Source: Microvirga sp. VF16 (GTDB taxonomy: Bacteria; Pseudomonadota; Alphaproteobacteria; Rhizobiales; Beijerinckiaceae). Taken from it: 64,000 nucleotides of DNA. This document shows, in pieces, positions 43,358 through 53,679 of this stretch. Position 1 is the first letter of the stretch; each line of letters begins with the position of its first letter. The stretch lies in assembly GCF_016864375.1 (NCBI RefSeq), contig NZ_CP069354.1:1922001-1986000 (forward strand), in the 5' to 3' direction. A program made the translations under genes and the position numbers. The notes under the pieces were generated by a model, which worked only from the letters and a program-made list of their open reading frames with translations, did not search any database and had not been told where the DNA came from.

Positions 43358-43400
43358 CTAGTGCATCGTGCGGAAAGGACCGCCGAAAGCGGTCTTCCGC
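43358..43400. repeat. REP-like hairpin element
   Basis: CTAGTGCATCGTGCGGAA, then a hairpin in which GGACCGC can pair with GCGGTC before TTCCGC. Shares the left arm of the elements at 4608 and 11263. Confidence 0.5.
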
Positions 43401-43413
43401 AGGGAGATGATAG

Positions 43414-43577
43414 ATGGATTGGGATATTGCTGATGGCTGGGTCTCTGGGTCTGGGGCCTGGTGATCATCGGCGGGCCTTTGCTGATCGGCATCTTCATGG
43501 CCGTTTTCAGCAGCCGGCGCCGCAAATTGACGCGAACCGAGCAGAAGATGACCGATCAGGCCGCTCATGAAAATTGA
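43414..43577 (+). pseudogene. Frameshifted small membrane protein gene
   Basis: An AGGGAGA ribosome site leads to ATG at 43414 and MDWDIADGW, but the frame closes soon after. The next frame encodes LGLWVWGLVIIGGPLLIGIF, an evident membrane helix, followed by a charged tail SSRRRKLTRTEQKMTDQ and a stop at 43575. The two parts read as one ~54-residue protein if one base is missing or misread near 43440. Either a real frameshift or a sequencing error. Confidence 0.45.
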
Positions 43578-43740
43578 GGCAAGGAGCAGCTTCACTGGAA
43601 ATGTTGGGTGAAATGCAGTCTGCGAGGACGGTTCCGCAGAGATCGGCGACGGGGAGCCGATAGTTCACGCAGGTCCATGGCCTGTTTCATAGCTCCGCCC
43701 AATTGGCGTTTGTGCCAGAATCATTCCTGGAGACGCTCTA

Positions 43741-43911
43741 TCACCGGAACCAAGCTTTAAAGAAGTTCCGGTTCGGTTTTACCTGAGACGAATCGGAGTG
43801 ACCGGGCCTTCGCCCGGCAAGCTGCCGCGACACCTGGAGCGATAGGATGCCGGCAATGACGGCGGAGGCTACGGCGGCTGAGCCCATCACCTTGAGCAAG
43901 ATCATCTCCAT
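43741..43911 (-). CDS. 56-residue membrane protein
   Basis: Start at 43911 has a near-perfect AGGAGG five bases upstream. MEMILLKVMGSAAVASAVIAGIL forms one membrane helix, followed by a basic, polar C-terminal tail (VSRQLAGRRPGHSD to FKAWFR). No family recognised. Lies alone between a gene-poor region and tRNA-Thr. Confidence 0.6.
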   Translation of the reverse strand: MEMILLKVMGSAAVASAVIAGILSLQVSRQLAGRRPGHSDSSQVKPNRNFFKAWFR

Positions 43912-44107
43912 AGGCGCCTCCTGTCCGATATGGGGCGCAGCGTAAGCCTCATTGCCGGAAATCAAGCTTGGGCAGGTGGGCTACCTCGGCAGATGAAAAC
44001 GGGTGAAATTCTTGAGGTGAACGCGGGCTCGATTGCCCTGCTGTCCTCGAGCGTCAAAACAAATGAAAGGCCGTAACCGGAGACGCTTCATCGTTCGAGA
44101 GAAGGAA

Positions 44108-44182
44108 TGGTGCCGGTGGAGAGGATCGAACTCCCGACCTTCGGTTTACAAAACCGCTGCACTACCGCTGTGCTACACCGGC
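44108..44182 (-). tRNA. tRNA-Thr (anticodon UGU)
   Basis: Minus-strand cloverleaf with GCCGGTG/CACCGGC acceptor stem, TTTTGTAAA anticodon loop (UGU), GGAGTTCGATCC T-arm and encoded CCA. Confidence 0.95.
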
Positions 44183-44322
44183 TGGCGTCATGCGTGCTCA
44201 GGTAGCAGTCCGCGAAGCAGGACGCAAGTTCCACACAAATGTAAATATTAAGTGTTCCAGCGCACCGAAACCAACCCCTGATTATGGAATTGTCAGGAAA
44301 ACATGATCAAGGAGTGGGTGTT

Positions 44323-44631
44323 ATGAAGGCCTTAGGGGCTTCTGCTGGGAAAAAGATCTCGCCGCTCGGTGGCTTCAAGGTTCTCGCTGTTCTGGCAATT
44401 GCCGTGGGTTTCGGTCTCGCTGCCGAGCGCACGGATGCGGCTCATACAGGGCACGGCGTGGCAGCTAAGCCTGCCAAGGAGGCAGTGACGTCGGTCGTTG
44501 CAAAGGATGTCGAGACCACGTCCTCGATCGAGACGAAATCCGCAAACGACGCGTCTTGCGACATCTCCCGTAAGCGTCTCTTCGTCGAAGGCGAAGGCTG
44601 GATCGTTCGCCGCGTGACGACCTGTTATTGA
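44323..44631 (+). CDS. Small secreted or membrane-anchored protein
   Basis: 102 residues. AAGGAG eight bases before the ATG. Hydrophobic segment at 18-34 (FKVLAVLAIAVGFGLAA) acts as a signal peptide or anchor. The exported part is Lys/Ala/Thr-rich, then ends CDISRKRLFVEGEGWIVRRV and TTCY with two cysteines (79, 101) that may form a disulfide. Hypothetical protein; this C-terminal pattern recurs, from memory, in Hyphomicrobiales. Confidence 0.65.
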   Translation: MKALGASAGKKISPLGGFKVLAVLAIAVGFGLAAERTDAAHTGHGVAAKPAKEAVTSVVAKDVETTSSIETKSANDASCDISRKRLFVEGEGWIVRRVTTCY

Positions 44632-44658
44632 GCCTCAGTTTCACCAGAAGCCAAATGA

Positions 44659-44686
44659 AAAGCCCCGCCGTGAGGCGGGGCTTTCC
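44659..44686. terminator. Rho-independent terminator
   Basis: AAAGCCCCGCC-GTGA-GGCGGGGCTTT, an 11-bp stem between the plus-strand small protein and the minus-strand transporter; works in both directions. Confidence 0.88.
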
Positions 44687-44706
44687 TGTTGAAGCCGTTT
44701 GGAGGC

Positions 44707-46425
44707 TTAGCGCTTCGCGCCGACGCCCTCGAAGGTCATGATATCCCGGTCCTTGGTCTCCGGCACGAAGAGGAGGCCGACCACGAAGGTCACCAGGGCG
44801 ATCACGATCGGATACCAGAGGCCGTAGTAGATATCGCCGGTGGCTGCCACCATAGCGAAGGCCGTCGGAGGCAGAAGGCCGCCGAACCAGCCATTGGCGA
44901 TGTGGTAGGGCAGGGACATCGCGGTGTAGCGGATACGGGTGGGGAAGAACTCCACCAGAGCCGCCGCGATCGGGCCGTACACCATCGTCACGTAGATCAC
45001 GAAGATCGTCAGGATGCCGATGGCCTTGAGGGCCTGCGCGTTGCCGAGGGCGTCGAAGAAGCCGCCGACCTTCAGGATGCTCGGGTCGCCTGCCTTCGGA
45101 TAGCCCGCTTCAGCCGCGGCATTCGTGAATGCGGTGATGTTGGCCGGAATCGCAGGGGCAAGAGGGGCTTCCTTGCCGTTGAAGGTTACCTTCACGGGCG
45201 AGCCGGCCGCGGCCGGAACGAGCTCGTACTTGATGGCGGCGCGGGCGAGAGACACGCGAGCCACGTCGCAAGGTGACGTGAAGGTGCGGATGCCCACCGG
45301 ATCGAACACCGAGCCGCAGGTGGCGGGATCGGCTACGACCTGAACCTTCCCGGTCTCGAGCGCCTGGGCCAGCTTCGGGCTGGCGACGTTCGTGAGAGCA
45401 CCAAAGAGCGGGAAGTAGGTGATCGCCGCGATCAGGCAGCCGCCGAGAATCACCGGCTTGCGGCCGATCTTGTCGGACAGGGCGCCGAACACGATGAAGC
45501 CGCCCGTACCGAGGATGAGCGACCAGGCGATCAGCACGTTCGAGGTGAGCAGATCGACCTTGAGGATGCTCTGGAGGAAGAACAGAGCGTAGAACTGACC
45601 CGTGTACCACACCACGGCCTGACCGATGGCGAGACCGATGAGGGCGATGAGCACCATCTTCACGTTGGCCCATTGTCCGAACGCTTCCTTCAACGGAGCC
45701 TTCGACTGCGTTCCCTCTTCCTTCATCTTCTTGAAGGCTGGGGATTCCTGCATCTGGAGACGAATCCAGACCGAGATGCCGAGCAGGACCACCGAGAGGA
45801 GGAACGGAATGCGCCAGCCGGCAATCGGCCAGCCTTCACCGGTCTGGAATCCGGCCTCACCCATCCAGGTGCGGAGGACAAGGATGACAGCCAGAGACAG
45901 CAGCAGACCGACTGTAGCCGTGGTCTGGATGAAGCTGGTGTAGAAACCGCGACGGCCCACAGGGGCGTGCTCGGCCACGTAGACCGCGGCGCCGCCGTAT
46001 TCGCCGCCGAGCGCTAGGCCCTGGAGCATGCGCAGGGCAATCAGGACCACGGGTGCGACCCAGCCGATCTGATTGTAGCTGGGCAGAAGACCCACGAAGA
46101 AGGTCGAGAAGCCCATGATCAGGATCGTCACGAGGAAGGTGTATTTCCGGCCGACGAGATCGCCGATACGGCCGAAGAAGATGGCACCGAAGGGGCGAAC
46201 CAGGAAGCCCGCCGCGAAGGCCAGGAGCGCGAAGACGTTACGGGTCGTCACGTCGAAGGCGGAGAAGAACTGCGCGCCGATGATCGTGGCGAGAGAGCCG
46301 TAGAGATAGAAATCGTACCATTCGAAGACGGTACCGAGGGAGGAGGCCAGAATGACCTTCTTCTCCTCACGCGTCATCGGCCGCGCTGCGGCAGCCGATT
46401 GCGGCGTAGTTGCTGCTGTTGCCAT
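44707..46425 (-). CDS. MHS-family (metabolite:H+ symporter) MFS transporter
   Basis: 572 residues, 12 membrane helices. MHS signatures: FEWYDFYLYGSLA in helix 1, RPFGAIFFGRIGDLVGRKYT in loop 2-3, and RMLQGLALGGEYGGAAVYVAEHAP. An insertion of roughly 110 residues (about 345-465) between helices in the C-terminal half contains two cysteines (ATCGSVF, SPCDVARV) and is predicted periplasmic. Takes up an organic acid or osmolyte by proton symport; substrate not readable. AAGGGAA ribosome site. Confidence 0.9.
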   Translation of the reverse strand: MATAATTPQSAAAARPMTREEKKVILASSLGTVFEWYDFYLYGSLATIIGAQFFSAFDVTTRNVFALLAFAAGFLVRPFGAIFFGRIGDLVGRKYTFLVTILIMGFSTFFVGLLPSYNQIGWVAPVVLIALRMLQGLALGGEYGGAAVYVAEHAPVGRRGFYTSFIQTTATVGLLLSLAVILVLRTWMGEAGFQTGEGWPIAGWRIPFLLSVVLLGISVWIRLQMQESPAFKKMKEEGTQSKAPLKEAFGQWANVKMVLIALIGLAIGQAVVWYTGQFYALFFLQSILKVDLLTSNVLIAWSLILGTGGFIVFGALSDKIGRKPVILGGCLIAAITYFPLFGALTNVASPKLAQALETGKVQVVADPATCGSVFDPVGIRTFTSPCDVARVSLARAAIKYELVPAAAGSPVKVTFNGKEAPLAPAIPANITAFTNAAAEAGYPKAGDPSILKVGGFFDALGNAQALKAIGILTIFVIYVTMVYGPIAAALVEFFPTRIRYTAMSLPYHIANGWFGGLLPPTAFAMVAATGDIYYGLWYPIVIALVTFVVGLLFVPETKDRDIMTFEGVGAKR

Positions 46426-46661
46426 AAGGGTTCCCTTCCATTCATTGCCCGGTGATCCGGGTTCTGAGCCGCAAGCCATGCGGTGCAGGCCTGGGCCGCG
46501 GCATCGTGACTGCGCGTGGCAGCCAAGAATCCAACGAATGGGAGGCTAACTCCGGCCTTTCTTTCCACAATTCACAATTGGTATTTGCGACTTCCGTCTA
46601 AGAAGCCGTACACCCAAAGAAAATAGCGAGCGTCAGCAAATGTTTAGCCGAAACGACCGGT

Positions 46662-47486
46662 TTACTTTCGAATGCTTCTAGAAGCTCCTTTAACCACAGC
46701 ATAAAGGCATATCGCAGCGGCATTGGACACGTTCAGACTCTTGATGGCTCCAGGCATGTCGAGCCGGCCGATCACGTCGCAGCATTCGCGCGTCCTCTGA
46801 CGCAGCCCTTTGCCCTCCGATCCCAATACGAGAACGACCGGCAGGTTGATTTCGACTTCGTCCAGGTTGGCCTCACCGGAGGAATCGAGCCCGATTCGTT
46901 GAAAACCCCGTTCGCCAAGCGCCGTCAGTGTGTCGCCGAGATTGCGTACGATCATGAAAGGCACATGTTCGAGGCCGCCGGACGCCGACTTGGCGAGGAC
47001 GCCCGTGGCGGCTGGGCTGTGCCGGGCCGTCGTGATGATGGCCTCGACGTCGAAAGCGGCCGCTGTGCGGACGATGGCGCCGACATTGTGGGGATCGGTA
47101 ATCTGATCGAGGGCCAAGACCACACGCTTGCCGCTTAAGGTATCGACGGATGGGGAGCGCAGCGGATCGGCCTCGACGTAAAGTCCTTGGTGTACGGCGT
47201 CCGGTTCCAGGAGGCGGCTGATCTCGTCCGGGCGAACGATCTCAGGTTCGATAGGCAAGGGGGCTTCCAGCTCCTCGCTCAGCCGTTTGGCAGAATTCTC
47301 CGTGGCCAGGAGGCGGCGAATCGTCCTTTTGCCGTTCCGGATGGCCTCAACAACGGGATGCCAGCCATAGAGAATGGTGGTGTCGATCTCGAAATTCGGC
47401 CGCCTGGCCTGAGGATCGCGACGGCCGGATTTCCCATGAGGGCGCTGAAACCTGGGCTTGCGGGACTGGAAGGGGCGGTCGCTCAT
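46662..47486 (-). CDS. rlmB: 23S rRNA (guanosine-2'-O)-methyltransferase RlmB
   Basis: 274 residues. A basic, disordered N-terminus (FQSRKPRFQRPHGKSGRRD) is followed by the SpoU substrate-binding domain (LYGWHPVVEAIRNGKRTIRR) and the SPOUT domain (DPHNVGAIVRTAAAFDVEA, LVLGSEGKGLRQ, SLNVSNAAAICLY). Sequence and context fit TrmH-family RlmB, which methylates G2251. The start at 47486 (MSDRPFQSRKP) is preferred. Divergent from tRNA-Tyr. Confidence 0.9.
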   Translation of the reverse strand: MSDRPFQSRKPRFQRPHGKSGRRDPQARRPNFEIDTTILYGWHPVVEAIRNGKRTIRRLLATENSAKRLSEELEAPLPIEPEIVRPDEISRLLEPDAVHQGLYVEADPLRSPSVDTLSGKRVVLALDQITDPHNVGAIVRTAAAFDVEAIITTARHSPAATGVLAKSASGGLEHVPFMIVRNLGDTLTALGERGFQRIGLDSSGEANLDEVEINLPVVLVLGSEGKGLRQRTRECCDVIGRLDMPGAIKSLNVSNAAAICLYAVVKGASRSIRK

Positions 47487-47679
47487 GTTCTTTGGATCTC
47501 GTGTGCTGACGGGAGGGGCCATAGCACAGAGCGAGCCCATTCACGACCCATCCGATTTCAATGCGCTTTGAGGTTGACACCGGCCATGCAGGTCACCATA
47601 AGAGCGCCACGGAACGCTTAGCCAACGGCTGGCGCTCTGCAGAACAGCCTCGGCGTTTTGCGTTCGGGTTGGGTCTTTT

Positions 47680-47764
47680 GGGGGAATGTCCCGAGCGGCA
47701 AAGGGGGCGGACTGTAAATCCGCTGGCTATGCCTTCGTAGGTTCGAGTCCTACTTCCCCCACCA
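47680..47764 (+). tRNA. tRNA-Tyr (anticodon GUA)
   Basis: GGGGGAA/TTCCCCC acceptor stem, GACTGTAAATC anticodon arm (GUA), long variable arm (GGCTATGCC) as in bacterial tRNA-Tyr, GGTTCGAGTCC T-arm, encoded CCA. Confidence 0.96.
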
Positions 47765-47780
47765 CCCAATCAGATGGCAT

Positions 47781-47854
47781 GCGGGTGTAGCTCAATGGTA
47801 GAGCAGCAGCCTTCCAAGCTGAATACGAGGGTTCGATTCCCTTCACCCGCTCCA
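47781..47854 (+). tRNA. tRNA-Gly (anticodon UCC)
   Basis: GCGGGTG/CACCCGC acceptor stem, CCTTCCAAG anticodon loop (UCC), GGTTCGATTCC T-arm, encoded CCA. 16 bases after tRNA-Tyr; same order (Tyr, Gly, then tuf and Trp) as near tufB in many proteobacteria. Confidence 0.96.
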
Positions 47855-47910
47855 CCCCTCTAATCCCACAAGTTTCCCCTACAGATCTTTATCGGCACCG
47901 GCGGTTTTTA

Positions 47911-48516
47911 ATGTTCGTGAGATGCATCGTTGTAGCGTTTATGTGCGCGTTCTTGGGCGGCTGTCTTTCCGTTCCCCCGCATAGCCTTGGTGTCGAAGAT
48001 CTTAGCCGGTACAGAATTGTCGACGTCGCTGTGGAGGGGACTGAGGCTATCCGGTCGTGGCCGACGGAGGAGGGGCGTTTCGTTCAATCAAGTGCCGTCG
48101 ACGCGGCAACGGCCGACCGGATCAGGGCTGAGCCTGCCACGAACTTTCCGCAGTTGGCGGCGCATTTCAAGCAGGTGCTGACGGCCAGGGTGAAAGATGA
48201 ATTCACCGACTTGACCGCCCAGATCTTTGCCGGACGTCAGCCGGCCACGGCCGTGGTCCGTTTGAAGACGTTCGATATCCCGTCGGCGGCGCGTCGGGTC
48301 TTCGTCGACAACACGGCCAAGATCCAGGCCGATATCGACATCCTCGACAAGACGACGGGGCGGCTTATCTTGCGATACGAAGGACGCTTGGAAACGAAAC
48401 CGCTGATCGGCGGCGTGGCGACCGGTATCGCGCTGGCGTTCGAAAGGTCGGATCTTGGTTATTCGATGATCACAGATTATCTGTCCGCCTATCGAAACTG
48501 GCTCTTGCGTAACTGA
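47911..48516 (+). CDS. Hypothetical lipoprotein
   Basis: 201 residues. Lipoprotein signal with lipobox LGGC (Cys 18). The mature protein has alternating strands ([31 protein letters not shown]) and one helix ([20 protein letters not shown]), suggesting an alpha/beta envelope protein. No family recognised. Sits between the tRNA pair and tuf; no sign of a link to translation. Confidence 0.75.
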   Translation: MFVRCIVVAFMCAFLGGCLSVPPHSLGVEDLSRYRIVDVAVEGTEAIRSWPTEEGRFVQSSAVDAATADRIRAEPATNFPQLAAHFKQVLTARVKDEFTDLTAQIFAGRQPATAVVRLKTFDIPSAARRVFVDNTAKIQADIDILDKTTGRLILRYEGRLETKPLIGGVATGIALAFERSDLGYSMITDYLSAYRNWLLRN

Positions 48517-48584
48517 GCAAAGAGCCCTATTGGGCGGCACGAGTTTGCCGTTCAGGTATCAAAGCGTGTCGAGGATCTAAGGAC

Positions 48585-49775
<1,191 letters not shown>

Positions 49776-49784
49776 AAAGACCTG

Positions 49785-49804
49785 GGTGGCGGTTCGCCGC
49801 CACC
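49785..49804 (+). terminator. Hairpin between tuf and tRNA-Trp
   Basis: GGTGGCGG-TTCG-CCGCCACC, an 8-bp perfect stem with a stable UUCG tetraloop. No T-run; may be a 3' stabiliser of the tuf message or a processing signal rather than a terminator. Confidence 0.5.
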
Positions 49805-49819
49805 TATCGACCCGCTCGC

Positions 49820-49893
49820 AGGAGTGTAGCTCAATCGGCTAGAGCACCGGTCTCCAAAACCGGGGGTTGGGGGTTCGAGTCCCTCCACTCCTG
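49820..49893 (+). tRNA. tRNA-Trp (anticodon CCA)
   Basis: AGGAGTG/CACTCCT acceptor stem, GTCTCCAAAAC anticodon arm (CCA), GGTTCGAGTCC T-arm, discriminator G. The 3' CCA is not encoded. Confidence 0.96.
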
Positions 49894-50028
49894 CCGGCGG
49901 GTCGACAAAGTAGGCGTTTTGGTTTACAGAGCGCCCCACTGATGGTTTGAACAGGTGGCGCGAGGCTCGGAAAACGGCCTCGCGCCCCTTCAATTTGGGC
50001 TCAAGCGTGCCCTTAGAGGACGTTCGCG

Positions 50029-50259
50029 GTGGCTTCAAAGCCTGTGGACGCAAGCAAAATGGCGAAGACGAACCCGTTCGATTTTATACAGCAGGTCCGC
50101 TCGGAAGCCGCGAAGGTGACTTGGCCGACGCGCAAGGAAACCATGATCACGACCGCCATGGTGTTCGTGATGGTGGTGGTTGCCAGCCTGTTCTTTCTGG
50201 TCGTCGATCAGGCGATCGGCTGGGGTGTCCGCTCGGTGATCCTTGGGCTTGGTGGTTAA
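50029..50259 (+). CDS. secE: Preprotein translocase subunit SecE
   Basis: 76 residues with a single membrane helix (TAMVFVMVVVASLFFLVVD) preceded by the amphipathic cytosolic helix FIQQVRSEAAKVTWPTRKE, the SecE signature. The short, single-span form is usual in alphaproteobacteria. GTG start at 50029 has AGAGGA upstream; an ATG at 50059 would give a 66-residue version. Confidence 0.95.
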   Translation: MASKPVDASKMAKTNPFDFIQQVRSEAAKVTWPTRKETMITTAMVFVMVVVASLFFLVVDQAIGWGVRSVILGLGG

Positions 50260-50271
50260 GGGGTGGATGCA

Positions 50272-50805
50272 ATGACGAAGCGTTGGTACATCGTCCACGC
50301 CTACTCGAATTTCGAGAACAAGGTCGCTCAGTCGATCAAGGATCAGGCGGCGCAGCGCGGCCTGGAAGATAAGTTCGACGAGGTCATGGTCCCGACCGAG
50401 AAGGTCGTCGAGGTGCGCCGCGGCCGCAAGGTCGACACGGAGCGCAAGTTCTTCCCGGGCTATGTCCTGGTGAAGTGTGACCTGACCGACGAAGTTTACC
50501 ACCTCATCAAGAATACGCCCAAGGTGACGGGCTTCCTGGGCGCCGACAAGTCCAAGCCGGTTCCGATCCCGGATCGGGAAGCGGAGCGGATCAAGGGCCA
50601 AGTGGCCGAGGGTGTCGATCATCCGAAGCCGTCCGTCAGCTTCGAGGTTGGCGAGCAGGTCCGTGTTTCGGATGGTCCGTTCGCCTCTTTCAATGGCGTC
50701 GTCGAGGAAGTCGACGATGCCCGGGCCCGCCTCAAGGTGGCGGTGTCCATCTTCGGTCGCGCGACGCCGGTCGAGCTCGAATACGGTCAGGTCGAGAAGA
50801 TCTGA
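50272..50805 (+). CDS. nusG: Transcription termination/antitermination factor NusG
   Basis: 177 residues. NGN domain ([33 protein letters not shown]) and C-terminal KOW domain ([20 protein letters not shown]). Binds RNA polymerase and links it to Rho and the ribosome. Start at 50272 has AAGGGG eight bases upstream. Adjacent to secE with 12 bases between. Confidence 0.97.
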   Translation: MTKRWYIVHAYSNFENKVAQSIKDQAAQRGLEDKFDEVMVPTEKVVEVRRGRKVDTERKFFPGYVLVKCDLTDEVYHLIKNTPKVTGFLGADKSKPVPIPDREAERIKGQVAEGVDHPKPSVSFEVGEQVRVSDGPFASFNGVVEEVDDARARLKVAVSIFGRATPVELEYGQVEKI

Positions 50806-50841
50806 TCGGAAGGGAAGTGGTACTTTTCCGGTAGCGCTTTC

Positions 50842-50866
50842 CAGGCCCCTTGTTAGGGGCTTTCAT
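50842..50866 (+). terminator. Possible attenuator between nusG and rplK
   Basis: AGGCCCC-TTGTT-AGGGGCT with TTC after it. A weak hairpin in the 170-base gap before rplK; may separate the secE-nusG unit from the ribosomal protein unit. Confidence 0.35.
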
Positions 50867-50976
50867 CCGCGGGAGGTCTGCCCGGTCGCCAGCCGGGAGC
50901 TTCAGGCTGCACCGCGATCTGCAACTGCCATTCCGCTCGGTTGGCGCCGGGCGGTTGGTCCATTGGGAGCAGTCCT

Positions 50977-51405
50977 ATGGCAAAGAAAATCTCGGGCTAC
51001 GTTAAGCTTCAAGTGCCCGCAGGCGCGGCCAACCCGTCGCCGCCGATCGGCCCGGCGCTCGGTCAGCGCGGCCTGAACATCATGGAATTCTGCAAGGCCT
51101 TCAACGCGAAGACCTCGCAGATGGAGAAGGGGACCCCGATCCCGGTGATCATCACCGCGTATCAGGATCGTTCCTTCACCTTCGAGATGAAGCAGCCCCC
51201 GGTCTCGTACTGGCTCAAGAAGGCCGCGAAGATCGACAAGGGTTCGCAGACCCCCGGCAAGGGCGGTAATGTTGGCCGCGTGACCCGCGACCAGATCCGC
51301 GAGATTGCCGAGAAGAAGATGGTCGATCTCAACTGCGACACCGTTGAATCCGCCATGGCCATGATCGAGGGCTCCGCGCGCTCGATGGGCATGGAAGTGG
51401 CGTAA
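50977..51405 (+). CDS. rplK: 50S ribosomal protein L11
   Basis: 142 residues, standard length. [37 protein letters not shown] and the RNA-binding C-terminus [16 protein letters not shown] identify L11. GGGAG ribosome site; followed by rplA after 10 bases. Confidence 0.98.
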   Translation: MAKKISGYVKLQVPAGAANPSPPIGPALGQRGLNIMEFCKAFNAKTSQMEKGTPIPVIITAYQDRSFTFEMKQPPVSYWLKKAAKIDKGSQTPGKGGNVGRVTRDQIREIAEKKMVDLNCDTVESAMAMIEGSARSMGMEVA

Positions 51406-51415
51406 GGAGGGCATG

Positions 51416-52117
51416 ATGGCTGTTAAGGAAGGTAAGCGCATCCGCGCCGCCCGCGAGGGCATCGAGGTCACCAAGCTCTATCCGATCCAGGACGCGGTGA
51501 AGCTGATCAAGGAACGCGCCAAGGCGAAGTTCGACGAGACCATCGAGGTCTCGATGAACCTCGGCGTCGATCCCCGTCACGCCGACCAGATGGTCCGTGG
51601 CGTCTGCAACCTGCCGAACGGCTCCGGCCGTACGGTCCGCGTTGCCGTCTTCGCCCGTGGCGCCAAGGCTGACGAGGCCAAGGCTGCCGGTGCCGACGTG
51701 GTCGGAGCCGAGGAGCTCTTCGAAGTCGTCAACGGCGGCACGATCGACTTCGACCGCTGCATTGCCACCCCGGACATGATGCCGCTCGTCGGCCGTCTCG
51801 GTAAGGTTCTCGGCCCGCGCGGCCTGATGCCGAACCCGAAGGTCGGAACAGTCACCATGGACGTGAAGGGTGCTGTCGAGGCCGCCAAGGGCGGCGCGGT
51901 CGAGTTCCGCGTCGAGAAGGCTGGTATCGTCCATGCCGGTATCGGCAAGGCCTCCTTCGACGAGGGCAAGCTGGTGGAGAACATCAAGGCTTTCGCCGAT
52001 GCCGTCTCCAAGGCGAAGCCCACCGGCGCCAAGGGCACCTACATCCAGCGCGTCGCGATCTCCTCGACGATGGGCCCGGGCGTGAAGGTCGATCCCTCCT
52101 CGGTGATCGGCGGCTAA
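51416..52117 (+). CDS. rplA: 50S ribosomal protein L1
   Basis: 233 residues. [30 protein letters not shown] and [17 protein letters not shown] are L1 signatures. Two consecutive ATGs; the second, at 51416, has better spacing to AGGAGG. L1 commonly represses its own operon. A terminator follows. Confidence 0.98.
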   Translation: MAVKEGKRIRAAREGIEVTKLYPIQDAVKLIKERAKAKFDETIEVSMNLGVDPRHADQMVRGVCNLPNGSGRTVRVAVFARGAKADEAKAAGADVVGAEELFEVVNGGTIDFDRCIATPDMMPLVGRLGKVLGPRGLMPNPKVGTVTMDVKGAVEAAKGGAVEFRVEKAGIVHAGIGKASFDEGKLVENIKAFADAVSKAKPTGAKGTYIQRVAISSTMGPGVKVDPSSVIGG

Positions 52118-52141
52118 TCAGCCCAATTGCCAAGACTTGGG

Positions 52142-52170
52142 AAAGCCCGGCTCAGTGCCGGGCTTTTTCG
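52142..52170 (+). terminator. Rho-independent terminator after rplA
   Basis: AAAGCCCGGC-TCAGT-GCCGGGCTTT followed by TTC. Separates rplKA from rplJL. Confidence 0.88.
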
Positions 52171-52480
52171 TTGTGTGGGCTCTTGAATGTGAAGCTTGTC
52201 GTCATCACATTGTTGCAAGCAGTCCTTTCTGCGACGGTGTTGGCCAGGAAAGTGATAGTGCCAAGTTGGCGAAATAACGTATCGTCAATTTGTGCGGCAG
52301 GTCCGGCAAAAAGCCTCTTGGCAAATGCTTCAGAAAGGCTTAATAGAACGCTTTGAGTTTCCAACATAAGCCGAGGCTCCGCTTTTTTGCGCGTGCCTTT
52401 GGCTGCGAATCCGTCCCGGAGACGGGGCGGTGACAAGCCGGCGAGCCAAGGGGCAACCTTTGGCGCGTTCCGGCTATGTC
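52171..52480. other. Long AT-richer stretch between rplA and the rplJ leader
   Basis: Visibly lower GC than its surroundings. A minus-strand frame of 71 codons (52152-52367) has a fair GGAG site, but its stop lies inside the rplA terminator and it has no recognisable similarity; not accepted. The promoter of rplJ should lie in the right part. Confidence 0.4.
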
Positions 52481-52730
52481 CTGTCCGAGACTGCAGGTGC
52501 TGGCTTGCCAGTTTAATTCGAAAGGGCCTGCATAGACGGGGAAGCCGAGTTTAACACCTGTTCAACGCAGGTGAAGAGAGTCGGTTCGAACCATCTCACC
52601 CGGTGCGCCGCCAGGCGTCATTTGGGGGACAGGGCTTGCGAGAGCGTCGTTCAAGATGCCTCGGATGCAAGTCCGGGCCTTGAGCGGCAAATGCAACCGG
52701 CGGACATTTCCGCCAACCGGAGAGAGCCCA
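52481..52730 (+). promoter_or_regulatory. Putative L10 (rplJ) leader
   Basis: About 250 bases of GC-rich, structured, non-coding sequence directly upstream of rplJ, with several local dyads (e.g. CACCTG-TTCAACG-CAGGTG near 52556-52574). This is where the L10-binding autoregulatory leader is found in many bacteria. Assigned by position; the L10-specific kink-turn was not verified by eye. Confidence 0.45.
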
Positions 52731-53249
52731 GTGGAAAGAGCAGCAAAGCGCGAGCTCGTCTCGACTCTCAACGACGTGTTTAGCACCACGAGCGTTGTCG
52801 TCGTCGCCCACTATGCTGGTCTCACGGTCGCCGATATGCAGAAGCTGCGTGCGCAGATGAAGCAGGCCGGCGCCACCGTGAAGGTCGCAAAAAACAGCCT
52901 CGCCAAAATCGCTCTCGAAGGCAAGGACGTCGCGTCCATTTCGGGCCTTATGAAAGGTCCGACCCTGATCGCTTATTCAAACGATCCGGTCGCGGCGCCC
53001 AAGGTCGCTGTTGATTTCGCCAAGGCTAACGACAAGCTCGTGATCCTCGGCGGAGCAATGGGTACGACCGCCCTGAACGTGGACGGAGTGAAGGCGCTTG
53101 CCACTCTGCCGTCCCTTGATGAACTGCGCGGCAAGCTGGTCGGCCTTATCCAGGCTCCGGCTATCAAGATCGCTCAGCTCAGCACTGCGCCGGCGGCGAA
53201 GCTCGCCCGCGTATTCGGGGCCTATGCCAAGACAGGCGAAGCGGCGTGA
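52731..53249 (+). CDS. rplJ: 50S ribosomal protein L10
   Basis: 172 residues, GTG start with GGAGAGAG upstream. [30 protein letters not shown] and [20 protein letters not shown] identify L10, the base of the L7/L12 stalk. Followed by rplL after 52 bases. Confidence 0.97.
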   Translation: MERAAKRELVSTLNDVFSTTSVVVVAHYAGLTVADMQKLRAQMKQAGATVKVAKNSLAKIALEGKDVASISGLMKGPTLIAYSNDPVAAPKVAVDFAKANDKLVILGGAMGTTALNVDGVKALATLPSLDELRGKLVGLIQAPAIKIAQLSTAPAAKLARVFGAYAKTGEAA

Positions 53250-53301
53250 GGCCGTAACCTCAACTATCAAACCGTTCGAACCGAACTTAAGGATCTAAAA
53301 A

Positions 53302-53679
53302 ATGGCTGATCTTGCCAAGCTCGTTGACGATCTTTCGTCGCTGACCGTTCTCGAGGCTGCTGAGCTCTCGAAGATGCTCGAAGAGAAGTGGGGCGTTTCC
53401 GCTGCTGCGGCCGTCGCCGTCGCTGCTGCTCCTGGCGCTGGTGCCGGCGCTGCTCCTGCTGAAGAGCAGACCGAGTTCACGGTCGTCCTGGCTGCGGCCG
53501 GCGACAAGAAGATCGAAGTGATTAAGGAAGTCCGTGGCATCACGGGCCTGGGTCTGAAGGAAGCTAAGGACCTCGTCGAAGGCGCGCCGAAGACCGTTAA
53601 GGAAGGCGCTTCCAAGGACGAAGCCGAGAAGATCAAGGCGACCCTCGAGAAGGTCGGCGCCAAGGTCGAGCTTAAGTAA
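53302..53679 (+). CDS. rplL: 50S ribosomal protein L7/L12
   Basis: 125 residues. N-terminal dimerisation helix ([19 protein letters not shown]), Ala/Gly-rich hinge and C-terminal domain with [20 protein letters not shown], which binds translation factors. AAGGA ribosome site. Confidence 0.99.
   Translation: MADLAKLVDDLSSLTVLEAAELSKMLEEKWGVSAAAAVAVAAAPGAGAGAAPAEEQTEFTVVLAAAGDKKIEVIKEVRGITGLGLKEAKDLVEGAPKTVKEGASKDEAEKIKATLEKVGAKVELK

Noticed and set aside
52152..52367. 71-codon minus-strand frame between rplA and rplJ
   Set aside because: Has a fair GGAG site, but its stop lies in the rplA terminator and there is no family likeness; kept as a remark only.
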